DNA of 64,000 nucleotides from Halocatena marina (GCF_023276375.1 NZ_JALLPK010000001.1:2976001-3040000); one strand, 5' to 3'. Counted from the first letter of the stretch, positions 42,665 to 51,802 are shown. Notes: generated by a model from the letters alone, not told the origin. Numbers and translations: made by a program.

Positions 42665-43491
42665 GCTGTTCCCTCGCATCCGCACTCGTTTTCATTCTCG
42701 CTCTCGCTTTGACTTCCGTTTTGGAACCACTCTGTTGTCGCCTCACGAACGCGTTCGAGAATTCGGGGATCGTCGCTCGGTCGGCCGACGCTCACTGCGT
42801 CTGCACCGTACATGAGATACTCACGAACTGTCTCGCGCCCTCGGACGCCGTTGTTGGCGATGATGAACGCATCACTCGTCTCGGCGATCGTTCGAATGAT
42901 CGACTCCGAATCCATCGCATCCACGTGAATGATGCTCGCTCCCGCCTCGCTCATCCGACGAACGGTTTCCGGGAGATCAACGTTTGCAACCTCCGCGCGA
43001 ACTTTTACGCTTGTGGTCGCTCCTGTCTCGCTTGCAGCACGGACGGACGCACAGAGCCGATCGGTGTCTGCTAAGAGCGTCTCGCCCGCTCCTGCCGCGC
43101 ATAGTTCGTCCTGTCGGCAGTGGGCGTTGATCTCGATGATCGCGTCGTGCTCACGACAGACCGCTGCAGCCCTTCGGATCGGCTCGATCGTCGTACTCCG
43201 CACGTTGAACCCAGTGGCGAGTGGCGTCTCCTCAAGTGCCGATAGCTCCCGGTCGATGAACGCGATCGGATCGGCCGGAAGAAACTCCTCGCGCTCGCGG
43301 GCAACGAGTGCTCGCGCTGCCGCTCGCGTGGGACCGTCGACCGCGATTCCGCCCAGAAACGCACAGCCCGCGTACTCGCTCGCCCGGCGCGCCCACGCGG
43401 CGTCCGATGCACCGCTCAGACTCGCTAAGGCGACACGAGGGGTGAAATCAACGCGGGGATGAGACCGAACAGGAACGTGACTATGACCCAT
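42661..43491 (-). CDS. tRNA-dihydrouridine synthase-like TIM-barrel protein
   Basis: 276 residues starting at ATG 43491, which shares a base with the cofD stop (TGATG). The TIM-barrel FMN-enzyme pattern is seen in DAIIEINAHCRQDELCAAGA (cf. the Dus N-x-GC-P loop, here HCRQ), TTSVKVRAEVANVDLPETVR, ASIIHVDAMDS and IIANNGVRGRETVREYLMYG plus ADAVSVGRPS. The canonical GCP is altered, so it may not act on tRNA. The C-terminus is a Ser/Glu-rich tail ending in CGCEG. Its role in the cofD operon is unknown. Confidence 0.8.
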   Translation of the reverse strand: MGHSHVPVRSHPRVDFTPRVALASLSGASDAAWARRASEYAGCAFLGGIAVDGPTRAAARALVAREREEFLPADPIAFIDRELSALEETPLATGFNVRSTTIEPIRRAAAVCREHDAIIEINAHCRQDELCAAGAGETLLADTDRLCASVRAASETGATTSVKVRAEVANVDLPETVRRMSEAGASIIHVDAMDSESIIRTIAETSDAFIIANNGVRGRETVREYLMYGADAVSVGRPSDDPRILERVREATTEWFQNGSQSESENENECGCEGTA

Positions 43492-44516
43492 CAGGCACCT
43501 CCATCAGCCACGGTTTCCAATCGTTCGCTCGCACGGTCAAGCGCCTCGCGGACTGCGCGCGCGACACGCTCTGCGTCCGTTGGAGAGTCCAGTGTCGTGT
43601 CCGTTCGCACGACTGGTCGGTCGAGGTCAGTCGGGTCGTCGGTATCGAGAACGAACGCGTCGGCGAACGGATACGCTTTGGCCACACCCGCAGTACTCGC
43701 TTCGAATCCCATTGCGCGCATGAGCGTTGCCGCCGGACCCGAGAAGACGCGGTCGCCGATGAACGGAGAGACAGCGACGACGGGCGTCTCGAACAACGCG
43801 CGTTCGAAGCGCTCCATCGAAAGCATCGGTCCGATGCTCGTCACTGGATTTGATGGGCCAATAACGACTGGACGATCGAGCGCAGCGAGCACCCTATTGG
43901 TCGGCGTCGCCTGTTCTGCACCCCGAAATTCCACGTTTTCAACGGTACATTCGCCGTCACGTGCAACCCAAAACTCCTGAAAGTGCATCGGTCCCTCGGG
44001 CGTGTGAATGATTGACGTCACTGGATCGTCGCTCATCGGTAGCAGAGTTCGCTCCAGATCGAAGGCGTCAGCGAGGATTTGTGTCGCTTCGGTCAGCGTG
44101 CGACCCTCATCGAGCAGGCTCGTCCGGGTCACGTGGACAGCGCGGTCACGGTCGCCAATGAACATGAACTCCGCGACGCCCGAAAACCGTCGCCAGCTGG
44201 CGATCTCACGCCCCGCTGTCTGCTCATCAGGAGGAAGATAACGCGGGCCAGGATCGATACCTGCACTGTCAGCAAGCCGGTGGAGTTCGTCGTGCGTGCT
44301 GCTCTCGTCCGAATCGATCCCCCACCACGTCTCCTGGTCGAGGACGCCACCATCCAGAAAGAGGACGGTGTCGAGATCGGGCGAAACGAGCACGCCACCG
44401 AGTTCGATGTCGTCGCCGGTATTCCCCACGACGACCGTCTCCGAGGGAGGAAACACCGCGCTGCTCCCGGCGAGGAGTTTCGGCGTGCCCGTCCCGCCGG
44501 CAAGGAACGTCGTCAT
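43491..44516 (-). CDS. cofD: 2-phospho-L-lactate transferase
   Basis: F420 biosynthesis: attaches the lactyl-phospho group to Fo. 341 residues beginning [20 protein letters not shown]. Hallmarks are [20 protein letters not shown], the WWGIDSD segment, [15 protein letters not shown] and [15 protein letters not shown]. It is the first gene of the overlapped operon; coenzyme F420 serves as hydride carrier in haloarchaea. No cofE or cofC is present in the window. Confidence 0.94.
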   Translation of the reverse strand: MTTFLAGGTGTPKLLAGSSAVFPPSETVVVGNTGDDIELGGVLVSPDLDTVLFLDGGVLDQETWWGIDSDESSTHDELHRLADSAGIDPGPRYLPPDEQTAGREIASWRRFSGVAEFMFIGDRDRAVHVTRTSLLDEGRTLTEATQILADAFDLERTLLPMSDDPVTSIIHTPEGPMHFQEFWVARDGECTVENVEFRGAEQATPTNRVLAALDRPVVIGPSNPVTSIGPMLSMERFERALFETPVVAVSPFIGDRVFSGPAATLMRAMGFEASTAGVAKAYPFADAFVLDTDDPTDLDRPVVRTDTTLDSPTDAERVARAVREALDRASERLETVADGGA

Positions 44517-44704
44517 ACTCCCATCCGAGAGGTGAATGCGGTTAAGTGCTTGTGCTCATCGCAACAGCGCGAAGCAACGCAGAGCGAAGCAAAGCGGGGC
44601 GAAGCGGATCGAACTGCGTCACGGAGGGAATACGAGCACGTTGGACGAGGAGAGTGATGTTCGCCGTCACGGATCTTTTATCGTATCACACCAAATCATC
44701 CCTA

Positions 44705-45937
44705 ATGATCACGATCAAGGACAGCGTCCACGACCACATTGAAGTCGAGGGCGTCGCCGCTGCGCTGATCGACACGCCACCGGTCCAGCGTCTGCGTCGG
44801 ATCGGGCAGCTCGGGACTGTCAACCTCGTGTATCCGTCGGCGAATCACACACGGTTCGAACACAGTCTTGGTGTCTACCACATCGCGAATCAGGCGCTCT
44901 CGAAGCTCGGGATCGATGGCCAGAACGCAGACCGAATCCGCGCCGCTGCGCTGCTCCACGACGTCGGCCACGGGCCGTACAGTCACAACACCGAGGATCT
45001 CATCCACCGACAGACGGGGAAATATCACGACGAGGTGCACGACATTTTAGAGCGCGAAGCGATGGCGACAGTGCTCGATGACCACGATATTGATCCGTCT
45101 GCTGTTGCTGACCTCATCGCCGGTAAGGGACGACTCGGCCAACTCATCTCGGGCGAACTCGATGTCGATCGGATGGATTACCTCGTTCGTGATGCACACC
45201 ACACCGGCGTTCCGTACGGAACGATCGACCACGAGCGATTCGTTCGGGAGCTTCGGTTCATCGACGGCGAGCTCGTTCTCGCAGCGGGGAATATCCAGAC
45301 AGCAGAAAGTCTGCTACTCGCACGGGCGCTGATGAATCCAGCTGTCTACAATCATCCCGTCGCCCGAATCGGGAAAGCGATGCTCCGACAGGCAGCCGAG
45401 CAACTTCTTCGGTCTGCTGCAACGGACGCCGAAACGCTGCGACGAATGGACGATCACGATCTCATCGCCGCGCTCAGGTCGTGTGAACAGACTGTTGAAT
45501 ACGCGCGCCGTCTCGACGACCGTGATCTCTACAAACGCGCGGTGTGGGTGGAGTTCGAGGACGTCCCAGAGGAGTTGCCCAAGATGAACCACGAACGAAT
45601 ACAGGAGCTGACACGATCGGTGGCTGATACGGCTGATATCGACGAAGATGACGTTATTTTCGACGTTCCGGCTGGACCGTCGATGCCCGAATCAACGAGC
45701 CGCGTCGTCGTTAACGATGAAATTCGGCGGCTTGCGAACAGTTCGACGCTGGTCCGTGCGCTGATGACTGCCCAGCGAGACCGGTGGCGATTCGGTGTGT
45801 ACACCCCGCAAGAATCGATCGACAGTGTCGGGCACGCAACCGAGCGTGTCCTCGGTCTCGATCTCGATGCGCGCGTCAGTGACCGAGTGGGACGACCCGC
45901 GACGCTCGATGAGTTCACCGGAGGGAGACAAACGTGA
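44705..45937 (+). CDS. HD-domain phosphohydrolase (dGTPase/SAMHD1-like)
   Basis: 410 residues from ATG 44705 (MITIKDSVHDHIEVEGVAAA), following a typical YfbR/dGTPase-type N-terminus (LIDTPPVQRLRRIGQLGTVN). The HD metal ligands are H53 in RFEHSLGVYH, H85-D86 in LLHDVGHGPYSH, and Asp in DVDRMDYLVRDAHHTG. Archaeal members hydrolyse dNTPs. The last codons overlap the amidohydrolase start (GTGA), so the two products are made together, suggesting joint nucleotide metabolism. About 160 upstream bases are repetitive and were not taken as coding. Confidence 0.9.
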   Translation: MITIKDSVHDHIEVEGVAAALIDTPPVQRLRRIGQLGTVNLVYPSANHTRFEHSLGVYHIANQALSKLGIDGQNADRIRAAALLHDVGHGPYSHNTEDLIHRQTGKYHDEVHDILEREAMATVLDDHDIDPSAVADLIAGKGRLGQLISGELDVDRMDYLVRDAHHTGVPYGTIDHERFVRELRFIDGELVLAAGNIQTAESLLLARALMNPAVYNHPVARIGKAMLRQAAEQLLRSAATDAETLRRMDDHDLIAALRSCEQTVEYARRLDDRDLYKRAVWVEFEDVPEELPKMNHERIQELTRSVADTADIDEDDVIFDVPAGPSMPESTSRVVVNDEIRRLANSSTLVRALMTAQRDRWRFGVYTPQESIDSVGHATERVLGLDLDARVSDRVGRPATLDEFTGGRQT

Positions 45938-46956
45938 CGCAAGAGTTCACCGGCACGATCCTCCGTGGACGAGAGTTCGACCCGATCGAGGGCCGTATCG
46001 TCGTCGAGGACGGGACGATAGCGGCGGTCGAGGAAACGAGCGAGGCGGATTCGACAGATCTCATTCTTCCTGCGTTCGTCAACGCACACACGCATCTCGG
46101 TGACTCGATTGCAAAAGAAGCAGGCGCGGGACTCACGCTCGATGAACTGGTCGCCCCACCAGATGGTCTCAAACACCGTCTCCTCAGAGTTGCGAGCGAT
46201 GAAGAGTTGACAGCGGCAATGGAGCGCTCGCTCCGATACATGCAACAAGGCGGTACCGGAGCGTTCATCGAATTCCGTGAAGGAGGCGTTCCGGGCGTTC
46301 GGGCGCTTTCGCGGGCGGTAGAGGGACTCGACATCGAGTCCGTCGTTTTCGGACGTGAGTCGATTGCAGCGATGGAAGAAAGCGATGGATTTGGGGCAAG
46401 CGGTGCACGCGACAGCGAGTTCGGTCGTGAGCGAGAAGCGACCCGAAAAGCAGGAAAGCTGTTTGCCATTCACGCTGGCGAGCGAGACGCTGCGGACATC
46501 GATCCTGCGCTTTCGCTCGCTCCCGACATGCTCGTTCACATGGTGTACGCCGAATCAGATCACCTCGCACGCCTCGAAACGACACAAACGCCGGTCGTGG
46601 TCTGTCCCCGATCGAATCTCGTAACCGGTGTTGGACTCCCGCCTGTCCGGAAATTGCTCGATCATACTTCCGTGGCGCTCGGCACGGACAATGTGATGTT
46701 GAACAGCCCCTCGATGTTCCGAGAAATGGAGTTCGTCTCTAAACTCACGGAGGTGAGCGCACGCGAAACACTTCGAATGGCGACGATTGCAGGAGCAGAC
46801 GCTGTTGGGCTGAACTGCGGTCTCATCGAAGAAGGACGCGACGCTCGATTGCTCATTCTCGACGGCGGGAACAACAACCTCGCTGGCGCTCGAAACCCGG
46901 TCCGGGCGGTGGTACGCAGGGCAGGTGTGAGCGATGTAAAAGAAGTTATCATGTAA
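45934..46956 (+). CDS. Amidohydrolase family protein (nucleobase or amine deaminase-like)
   Basis: 340 residues from GTG 45934. It belongs to the amidohydrolase superfamily: beta-sandwich start (TGTILRGREFDPIEGRIVVE), metal His pair in FVNAHTHLGDS (H52, H54), a third His in FAIHAGERD, and the terminal Asp in ALGTDNVMLNS. The layout matches the cytosine/SAH/atrazine-type deaminase subgroup. Coupled to the HD hydrolase by overlap. Substrate unknown; deaminated nucleobases or nucleosides are a reasonable guess from the neighbour. Confidence 0.82.
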   Translation: MTQEFTGTILRGREFDPIEGRIVVEDGTIAAVEETSEADSTDLILPAFVNAHTHLGDSIAKEAGAGLTLDELVAPPDGLKHRLLRVASDEELTAAMERSLRYMQQGGTGAFIEFREGGVPGVRALSRAVEGLDIESVVFGRESIAAMEESDGFGASGARDSEFGREREATRKAGKLFAIHAGERDAADIDPALSLAPDMLVHMVYAESDHLARLETTQTPVVVCPRSNLVTGVGLPPVRKLLDHTSVALGTDNVMLNSPSMFREMEFVSKLTEVSARETLRMATIAGADAVGLNCGLIEEGRDARLLILDGGNNNLAGARNPVRAVVRRAGVSDVKEVIM

Positions 46957-46983
46957 CAACCAAACAATTCGCTGCTCGGTTGT

Positions 46984-46998
46984 GGCTATTGAATAGCC
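46984..46998. repeat. Inverted repeat GGCTAT-TGA-ATAGCC
   Basis: Perfect 6-bp arms around TGA, the same centre as the element at 458-476; the shared consensus is GTGGCYATTGAATRGCC. It lies 28 nt after the amidohydrolase stop and about 15 nt upstream of the TATA box of the second PiT gene, so it could be a terminator hairpin or an operator. Confidence 0.55.
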
Positions 46999-47013
46999 GC
47001 GTAACCACGTCCG

Positions 47014-47019
47014 TTTAAG
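47014..47019 (+). promoter_or_regulatory. TATA box of the second phosphate permease
   Basis: TTTAAG begins 29 nt before ATG 47043, the leaderless distance. It supports 47043 over the in-frame start at 47031. Confidence 0.6.
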
Positions 47020-47042
47020 CCCGTTGGAACGTGTACGTTTGT

Positions 47043-48245
47043 ATGGTCAATTTGTTTCTTCTTGTCGGCCTCGGTGTTGTCGTCTTCGTCGGATTTAACA
47101 TCGGAGGCTCGAACACGGGCGTTGCATTCGGTCCAGCCGTCGGCTCGAAGTCGGTCTCGAAGAGCGGAGCAGCGGTGATGATGACGGTCTGCTTTTTCGT
47201 CGGCGGAGCGACGGTTGGACGGAACGTCGTTGCGACGATGGGTGGAAAGATCGTTCCTTCGAGCTACTTTACGCTCACCGCGAGCATCGTCGTGCTCTTT
47301 TTTATTGGATTCGCGCTGTTTCTCGCCAATGTAGTTGGCGTGCCCGCTTCGACATCGATGACCGGCGTCGGCTCAATCGCCGGGCTCGGACTGGCAACGG
47401 GTGCGCTCGATTGGGCCGTCATGGGCCGAATCGTCGCTTGGTGGATCGTCTCACCCGTCATCGCCTTTTGGGTGAGCGGCGTCATCGGTCGATATTTCTA
47501 CCCGCAGTTGGCCCGATGGTTCGCTGTTACCCAGACGGAAGGTCGGTTACTCAAGCTCGATCATTCTGGACCAGTCCCTCGGCCCGCGCTTGGTGAAAAC
47601 ACCACGCAGAGAGAAGCCGTTGGGACGCTCGTGGTGATCGCTGTTGCCTGCTATACGGCGTTCAGTGCGGGCGCATCGAACATGGCGAACGCGATTGCGC
47701 CGCTCGTCGGCAGCGAGATGATCTCGATAAACAGTGGCATCTTGATCGCTGGAGCAGCAGTCGGACTGGGTGCGTTCACGATCGCCCGGCGCACGATCGA
47801 CACGATGGGAAACGACCTCACTGATATGCCGTTGCTCGCAGCACTGGTCGTTGCGGTCGTTAGCTCGACGCTCGTTACGGGACTCTCGTGGCTCGGCGTA
47901 CCCGTGAGCGTCGTCATCATCTCGACAATGAGTATTGTTGGTCTCGGCTGGGGACGCGCAACCAGAACGGTCACGATCTCCGATACGATTCACGGCGAGT
48001 CACCGGAGGTGTCGGTTGGGGCGCTCGCAGCCGACGGACCCGGTCCGACCGTGGGCGACAGCACTTCCGCTCCGGAAGCGACTGATCCAAAACCGATCGG
48101 TGATGAGAAAGCGAGAGATCTTCCCTCGGCGGCGGATCTCTTCAAACCGGGAGCAAGCGCACGCGTCATCGCCATGCAGAATCTCGTCCCGGCGCTCGCA
48201 ACGCTCGCATCATTCCTGCTCTTTCGGTTCGTTCCCTCATTATAA
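47043..48245 (+). CDS. Inorganic phosphate transporter, PiT family (second copy)
   Basis: 400 residues from ATG 47043 (MVNLFLLVGLGVVVFVGFNI). Two PiT signature halves: GGSNTGVAFGPAVGSKSVSK and AGASNMANAIAPLVGSEMIS. About ten membrane helices. A hydrophilic cytoplasmic loop near 315-370 (PEVSVGALAADGPGPTVGDS, rich in Pro, Asp, Ser) separates the last helix. More diverged from the first copy (2081) than tandem duplicates would be, so they may differ in ion or affinity. Preceded by a leaderless-type TATA box and the GGCTAT palindrome. Confidence 0.87.
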   Translation: MVNLFLLVGLGVVVFVGFNIGGSNTGVAFGPAVGSKSVSKSGAAVMMTVCFFVGGATVGRNVVATMGGKIVPSSYFTLTASIVVLFFIGFALFLANVVGVPASTSMTGVGSIAGLGLATGALDWAVMGRIVAWWIVSPVIAFWVSGVIGRYFYPQLARWFAVTQTEGRLLKLDHSGPVPRPALGENTTQREAVGTLVVIAVACYTAFSAGASNMANAIAPLVGSEMISINSGILIAGAAVGLGAFTIARRTIDTMGNDLTDMPLLAALVVAVVSSTLVTGLSWLGVPVSVVIISTMSIVGLGWGRATRTVTISDTIHGESPEVSVGALAADGPGPTVGDSTSAPEATDPKPIGDEKARDLPSAADLFKPGASARVIAMQNLVPALATLASFLLFRFVPSL

Positions 48246-48293
48246 ACAAAGAGGAGAGGAGAGGAGTGCCCAGCGCAGTCATTCTCTGTCTCG

Positions 48294-48797
48294 TCAATCG
48301 ATCCGTTCGGACGTTTGTTGATGTTGGCGCGCGAGCTCGACGTAATGATCACCAGCGTAGGCCCACGGTGAGTCTTCGACTTCGTCGCGGACTGTTGCTG
48401 GTGTACCGACGGCGATCGTTTTGGGTGGGATCTGCGTCTCCTCGGTGACGACGCTGCCAGCAGCGACGATGCTGCGTTCACCGACGTGTGCCCCATCGAG
48501 CACTGTTGCGCTCATACCGACCGTCGCGCGCTCACCGACGGTTGCCGCGTGAACGATCGCCGTGTGGCCGATCGTGGCGTACGGGCCGATTTCACAGCCC
48601 TCGTGGCAGACGGCGTTGTCCTGTACGTTTGCACCCTCACGGACGACGATAGCGCCCGAGTCACCACGCAGTGTCGTCTGTGGCCAGACGCTCGCATCCT
48701 TCTCGATCGTTACGTCCCCGATCACGACTGCGGTCTCGTCAACGTAAGCAGATTCGTGCACGGTCGGCGTCGTCCCGTCAAACGAACGGAGTACCAT
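48294..48797 (-). CDS. Gamma-class carbonic anhydrase-like hexapeptide-repeat protein
   Basis: 167 residues from ATG 48797 (MVLRSFDGTTPTVHESAYVD). Left-handed beta-helix repeats run through VVIGDVTIEKDASVWPQTTL, GANVQDNAVCHEGCEIGPYA and TIGHTAIVHAATVGERATVG. The three metal-binding His of the gamma-CA/YrdA family are present (CHEG, GHTA, VHAA). The family includes zinc enzymes and acyltransferase relatives. Converges with the second phosphate permease gene (48 bp). Activity is not shown by sequence alone. Confidence 0.87.
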   Translation of the reverse strand: MVLRSFDGTTPTVHESAYVDETAVVIGDVTIEKDASVWPQTTLRGDSGAIVVREGANVQDNAVCHEGCEIGPYATIGHTAIVHAATVGERATVGMSATVLDGAHVGERSIVAAGSVVTEETQIPPKTIAVGTPATVRDEVEDSPWAYAGDHYVELARQHQQTSERID

Positions 48798-48958
48798 ACC
48801 CGTTCGGGGACGAGCACGAGCATAAAACCATCCGCTGACATCTATCACGACAATAGATCACCTCAGCTCGTCACGATTCACTCTCGTACGAGCCGCTACT
48901 GATTTCCATTTTCGTAAAGCGACACAACTGACAAGTTCATTCACAGCGCTCTCCTGGT

Positions 48959-49747
48959 ATGGAAGACGTATTTGACACACAGCCGATCATCGGGATGGTT
49001 CATCTCGAACCGCTACCGGGGGCACCGCGTTTCGATGGAGATCGGGAGTTCATCCGCGAACGGGCTGTACGGGATGCTCGTGCGCTAATGGCGGGCGGCG
49101 TCGATGGTGTGATCGTCGAGAACTTCGGCGACGCCCCCTTTTATTCGGACGACGTTCCGAAACACCTCGTCGCTGAGATGACGCGTCTCGTCAGAGATGT
49201 CCGCGAGGCTGTCACAGTCCCAGTCGGGGTGAACGTCCTCCGAAACGACGCACGTGCTGCACTTTCGATCGCTGCTGGCACGGGAGCATCCTTCATTCGT
49301 GTGAACGTTCACTCGGGTGCGAGAGTGACCGATCAGGGACTCATCGAAGGACAGGCCCACGAAACGCTCCGACTGCGGGATCGGTTGGACGCAGATGTTC
49401 GCATCCTCGCGGACGTCGCAGTCAAACACAGCGAACCGATCGGCAGTGAAAATGTCGAACAAGAAACGCGCGATGCCGTCGAACGAGGGCTTGCAGACGC
49501 CGTTGTTGTCTCTGGAGCCGGAACCGGTCGTGCGGTGGACCGAGAGCGACTCGAAACCGTCACGCGTGTCACCGACGATCTCGGCGTGCCAGCGTACATC
49601 GGCAGCGGTATGACCCACGAAACCGCGTCCGAATTGCTCTCGATGGCCGACGGTGCGATTGTTGGCTCGGCGCTGAAAGCGGATGGCAAGACGAATAATC
49701 CTGTTTCCGAATCGCGCGTCAAATCACTCGTCGAATCGACGAAATAA
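48959..49747 (+). CDS. BtpA/SgcQ family protein
   Basis: 262 residues, TIM-barrel like. MEDVFDTQPIIGMVHLEPLP at the start, PVGVNVLRNDARAALSIAAG, GASFIRVNVHSGARVTDQGL, and near the end VPAYIGSGMTHETASELLSM. The family is named for BtpA, needed for photosystem I stability in cyanobacteria; the function in archaea is unknown and the fold suggests a sugar-phosphate or flavin-type barrel. The end of the gene lies 61 bp before cysteine synthase on the same strand, so the two may share a transcript. Confidence 0.85.
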   Translation: MEDVFDTQPIIGMVHLEPLPGAPRFDGDREFIRERAVRDARALMAGGVDGVIVENFGDAPFYSDDVPKHLVAEMTRLVRDVREAVTVPVGVNVLRNDARAALSIAAGTGASFIRVNVHSGARVTDQGLIEGQAHETLRLRDRLDADVRILADVAVKHSEPIGSENVEQETRDAVERGLADAVVVSGAGTGRAVDRERLETVTRVTDDLGVPAYIGSGMTHETASELLSMADGAIVGSALKADGKTNNPVSESRVKSLVESTK

Positions 49748-49808
49748 GGACGATCGTCGATCGAATCCAGCCAGCTTATTACGAACGGTGCGCAATTTTT
49801 GCCGAGAA

Positions 49809-50789
49809 ATGACCACACACCGGGAACCGTTGTCGTCGGTCCTCGACACCGTTGGGGAAACGCCGCTCGTCGCCGTGCATGACACACCGGCAGACGTTGC
49901 TGTTTATGCTAAGCTGGAATCATTCAACCCCGGTGCGAGCGTCAAAGATCGTATTGGTGCCTACATGGCAGAACAGTTGCTCGAACGGGGCGAGATCGAG
50001 CCCGGAGGGACGATCATCGAACCAACGGCTGGCAACACGGGCATCGGGTTCGCAATCGCGGCCCAACAGCTTGGACTCAATTCAATCTTCGTCGTTCCAG
50101 AGCGATTCAGCCGTGAGAAACAACAGCTCATGCGCGCGCTCGGCGCAGAAGTCGTGAATACGCCCACGGAAGACGAGATGCAGGGTGCAGTCGAGCACGC
50201 ACACGAACTCTCTTCGGAAATCGAGAACAGCGTCGTTCCACAGCAGTTCTCGAACCCACTCAATACGGAAACGCATTATGCGACCACAGGACCTGAGATC
50301 TACGACGCCCTCGATGGTGAGGTGGGCGCTGTCGTCGCTGGCTGTGGAACCGCGGGAACGCTCATGGGAATCGGCCGCTATGCCCGCGAACGACATTCCG
50401 AGACGTACATTGGAGCTGTCGAGCCAGAAGGCTCAGTGTATGGACGCTTTCTCGACCGAGAGCCTGAACACGGCGAGTACAAAACGGAAGGCATCGGAAC
50501 GAGCGACCCGGCGACGAACGAACTGTTCGAACCGGAACTCGTCGATGACATCATCCAAGTGAGCGACCGAGACGCGCACAACGAATTGAAACGACTCGCC
50601 CGCGAGGAGGGCCAGCTCGTCGCATCGAGCGCAGGAGCAGCAAGCGTTGCCGCCCGACAGGTCGCAGACCGGATCAGCGATGGGACGCTTGCGGTTCCGT
50701 ACTCGACTGTTGTGACCGTGTTCCCCGATTCGAGTGAACGGTACCTCTCGAAAGGAATTTACGAGTCGTTCGAAGAGTGGGACGGGTGA
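49809..50789 (+). CDS. Cysteine synthase (O-acetylserine sulfhydrylase family)
   Basis: PLP enzyme of the beta family, 326 residues from ATG 49809 (MTTHREPLSSVLDTVGETPL); 42 upstream in-frame residues overlap btpA and were rejected. The PLP lysine is in NPGASVKDRIG (K46), the phosphate or substrate loop in PTAGNTGIG, and the Gly-rich loop in AGCGTAGTLMG. The C-terminal serine of the PLP-N1 contact is within VTVFPDSSERYLSKG. Makes cysteine from O-acetylserine and sulfide; some archaeal members are cystathionine beta-synthase-like. Confidence 0.92.
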   Translation: MTTHREPLSSVLDTVGETPLVAVHDTPADVAVYAKLESFNPGASVKDRIGAYMAEQLLERGEIEPGGTIIEPTAGNTGIGFAIAAQQLGLNSIFVVPERFSREKQQLMRALGAEVVNTPTEDEMQGAVEHAHELSSEIENSVVPQQFSNPLNTETHYATTGPEIYDALDGEVGAVVAGCGTAGTLMGIGRYARERHSETYIGAVEPEGSVYGRFLDREPEHGEYKTEGIGTSDPATNELFEPELVDDIIQVSDRDAHNELKRLAREEGQLVASSAGAASVAARQVADRISDGTLAVPYSTVVTVFPDSSERYLSKGIYESFEEWDG

Positions 50790-50833
50790 GAGAGGACGTA
50801 GTATAGCGTTCGTTTTGAAATGACTGAACTAGT

Positions 50834-51265
50834 TCACTCCCAGAGTGATGCGATTCGGTCATCAATATTCGCCAGCGTCCGTGTCAACATATCCGCAGAA
50901 TAGATGTCTTTGACAGGATCATCGACAACATCCGTCCCGTCTGCGTCGGGTGGCCGATGAAAATGAGCGTACGATGCGTGTGGATTGGGATGTCGATCCC
51001 ATCGGCACTGCCAAACCGTCCCATCGGCGTTCTTTTCCCTGTAGTGAAAGTTGTACTCGTCGTTCTCGTACCACTGGATTTCGAGCGATGCCGATAAAAT
51101 AATCTGCGGATAGCGATCGTCATCAAGGTCAAGAATGAGCGTCGTCAGCGCGTCATTCTTGCGTACTCCGTTGATTTGGTCGATGAGAGGATGAGTTCGG
51201 ACCCGTTCATGAAACATTTCAAGGACAGCAGTATCGATTGGGCCGGGGGGTGTCCGTTTGTCCAT
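50834..51265 (-). CDS. TumE-like (DUF6516) putative toxin
   Basis: 143 residues from ATG 51265 (MDKRTPPGPIDTAVLEMFHE). The middle and C-terminal half resembles the TumE/DUF6516 fold: LEIQWYENDEYNFHYREKN, QCRWDRHPNPHASYAHFHRP and the acidic end DIYSADMLTRTLANIDD. These are toxin components of small type II-like toxin-antitoxin pairs. The start overlaps the regulator stop (TGATG), the tight coupling expected for such a pair. The toxic activity is an inference from family resemblance. Confidence 0.65.
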   Translation of the reverse strand: MDKRTPPGPIDTAVLEMFHERVRTHPLIDQINGVRKNDALTTLILDLDDDRYPQIILSASLEIQWYENDEYNFHYREKNADGTVWQCRWDRHPNPHASYAHFHRPPDADGTDVVDDPVKDIYSADMLTRTLANIDDRIASLWE

Positions 51266-51801
51266 CACGCGGAAAGTCTGTCGTGCTGACGTCGTTGTGC
51301 GATTCGAATCGCATCGTGATAGACACCGGTGTCGCGTCGAATCGATGCCCACTCGTTAACGGTCTCCCATCGTTCATGAACCATCTCGTGTTCGACATCC
51401 TCTGGAAATGGTACGGCATCAGGTGTCGACACTTCGTATTTCTCTTGAAACTCGGTATCCGCTGCTTCTAATGACTGCAGTCGGTCGAGTAGCTCCTCAT
51501 CCGTGTGCTTGGTTGCGAGTTCGTTCGCCCGACGCCAGCGGAAATACTCGTCGTTGCGAGCGTACCGTGTGTGTTGTCCAGTCCACGTTCGTGCGACTCC
51601 GAGATCAGCGAGTTCCTTCAGGTGCTTTCGCGCAGCGTTTGGAGAGCACTCGGCCCGCTCTGCAATCTGAGCGACAGGCGTTGGTTCATGGATACCAACG
51701 ATGACATCCTTGATTCGTTGACGGGTATCGCGTGTTTCGACCCACTGCTCGCGTTGACGCTCGATCGCCTCATCAGATGGCGTTGGACCGAACTCGACCA
51801 T
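51265..51801 (-). CDS. Winged-helix regulator, probable antitoxin of the TumE-like pair
   Basis: 178 residues from ATG 51801 (MVEFGPTPSDEAIERQREQW). A winged helix at about 28-90 has IAERAECSPNAARKHLKELA and DLGVARTWTGQHTRYARNDE; a charged helical C-terminal half follows. Resembles haloarchaeal DUF7342-like regulators. It is upstream of the TumE-like gene and overlaps it. A palindrome and a tandem 7-bp repeat at 51803-51829 overlay its promoter, suggesting autoregulation, as in toxin-antitoxin operons. Confidence 0.68.
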   Translation of the reverse strand: MVEFGPTPSDEAIERQREQWVETRDTRQRIKDVIVGIHEPTPVAQIAERAECSPNAARKHLKELADLGVARTWTGQHTRYARNDEYFRWRRANELATKHTDEELLDRLQSLEAADTEFQEKYEVSTPDAVPFPEDVEHEMVHERWETVNEWASIRRDTGVYHDAIRIAQRRQHDRLSA

Positions 51802-51802
51802 A

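Noticed and set aside
44560..44630. AGCGAAGC-like short direct repeats before the HD gene
   Set aside because: Irregular spacing and short units; too degenerate to call a CRISPR or functional repeat.
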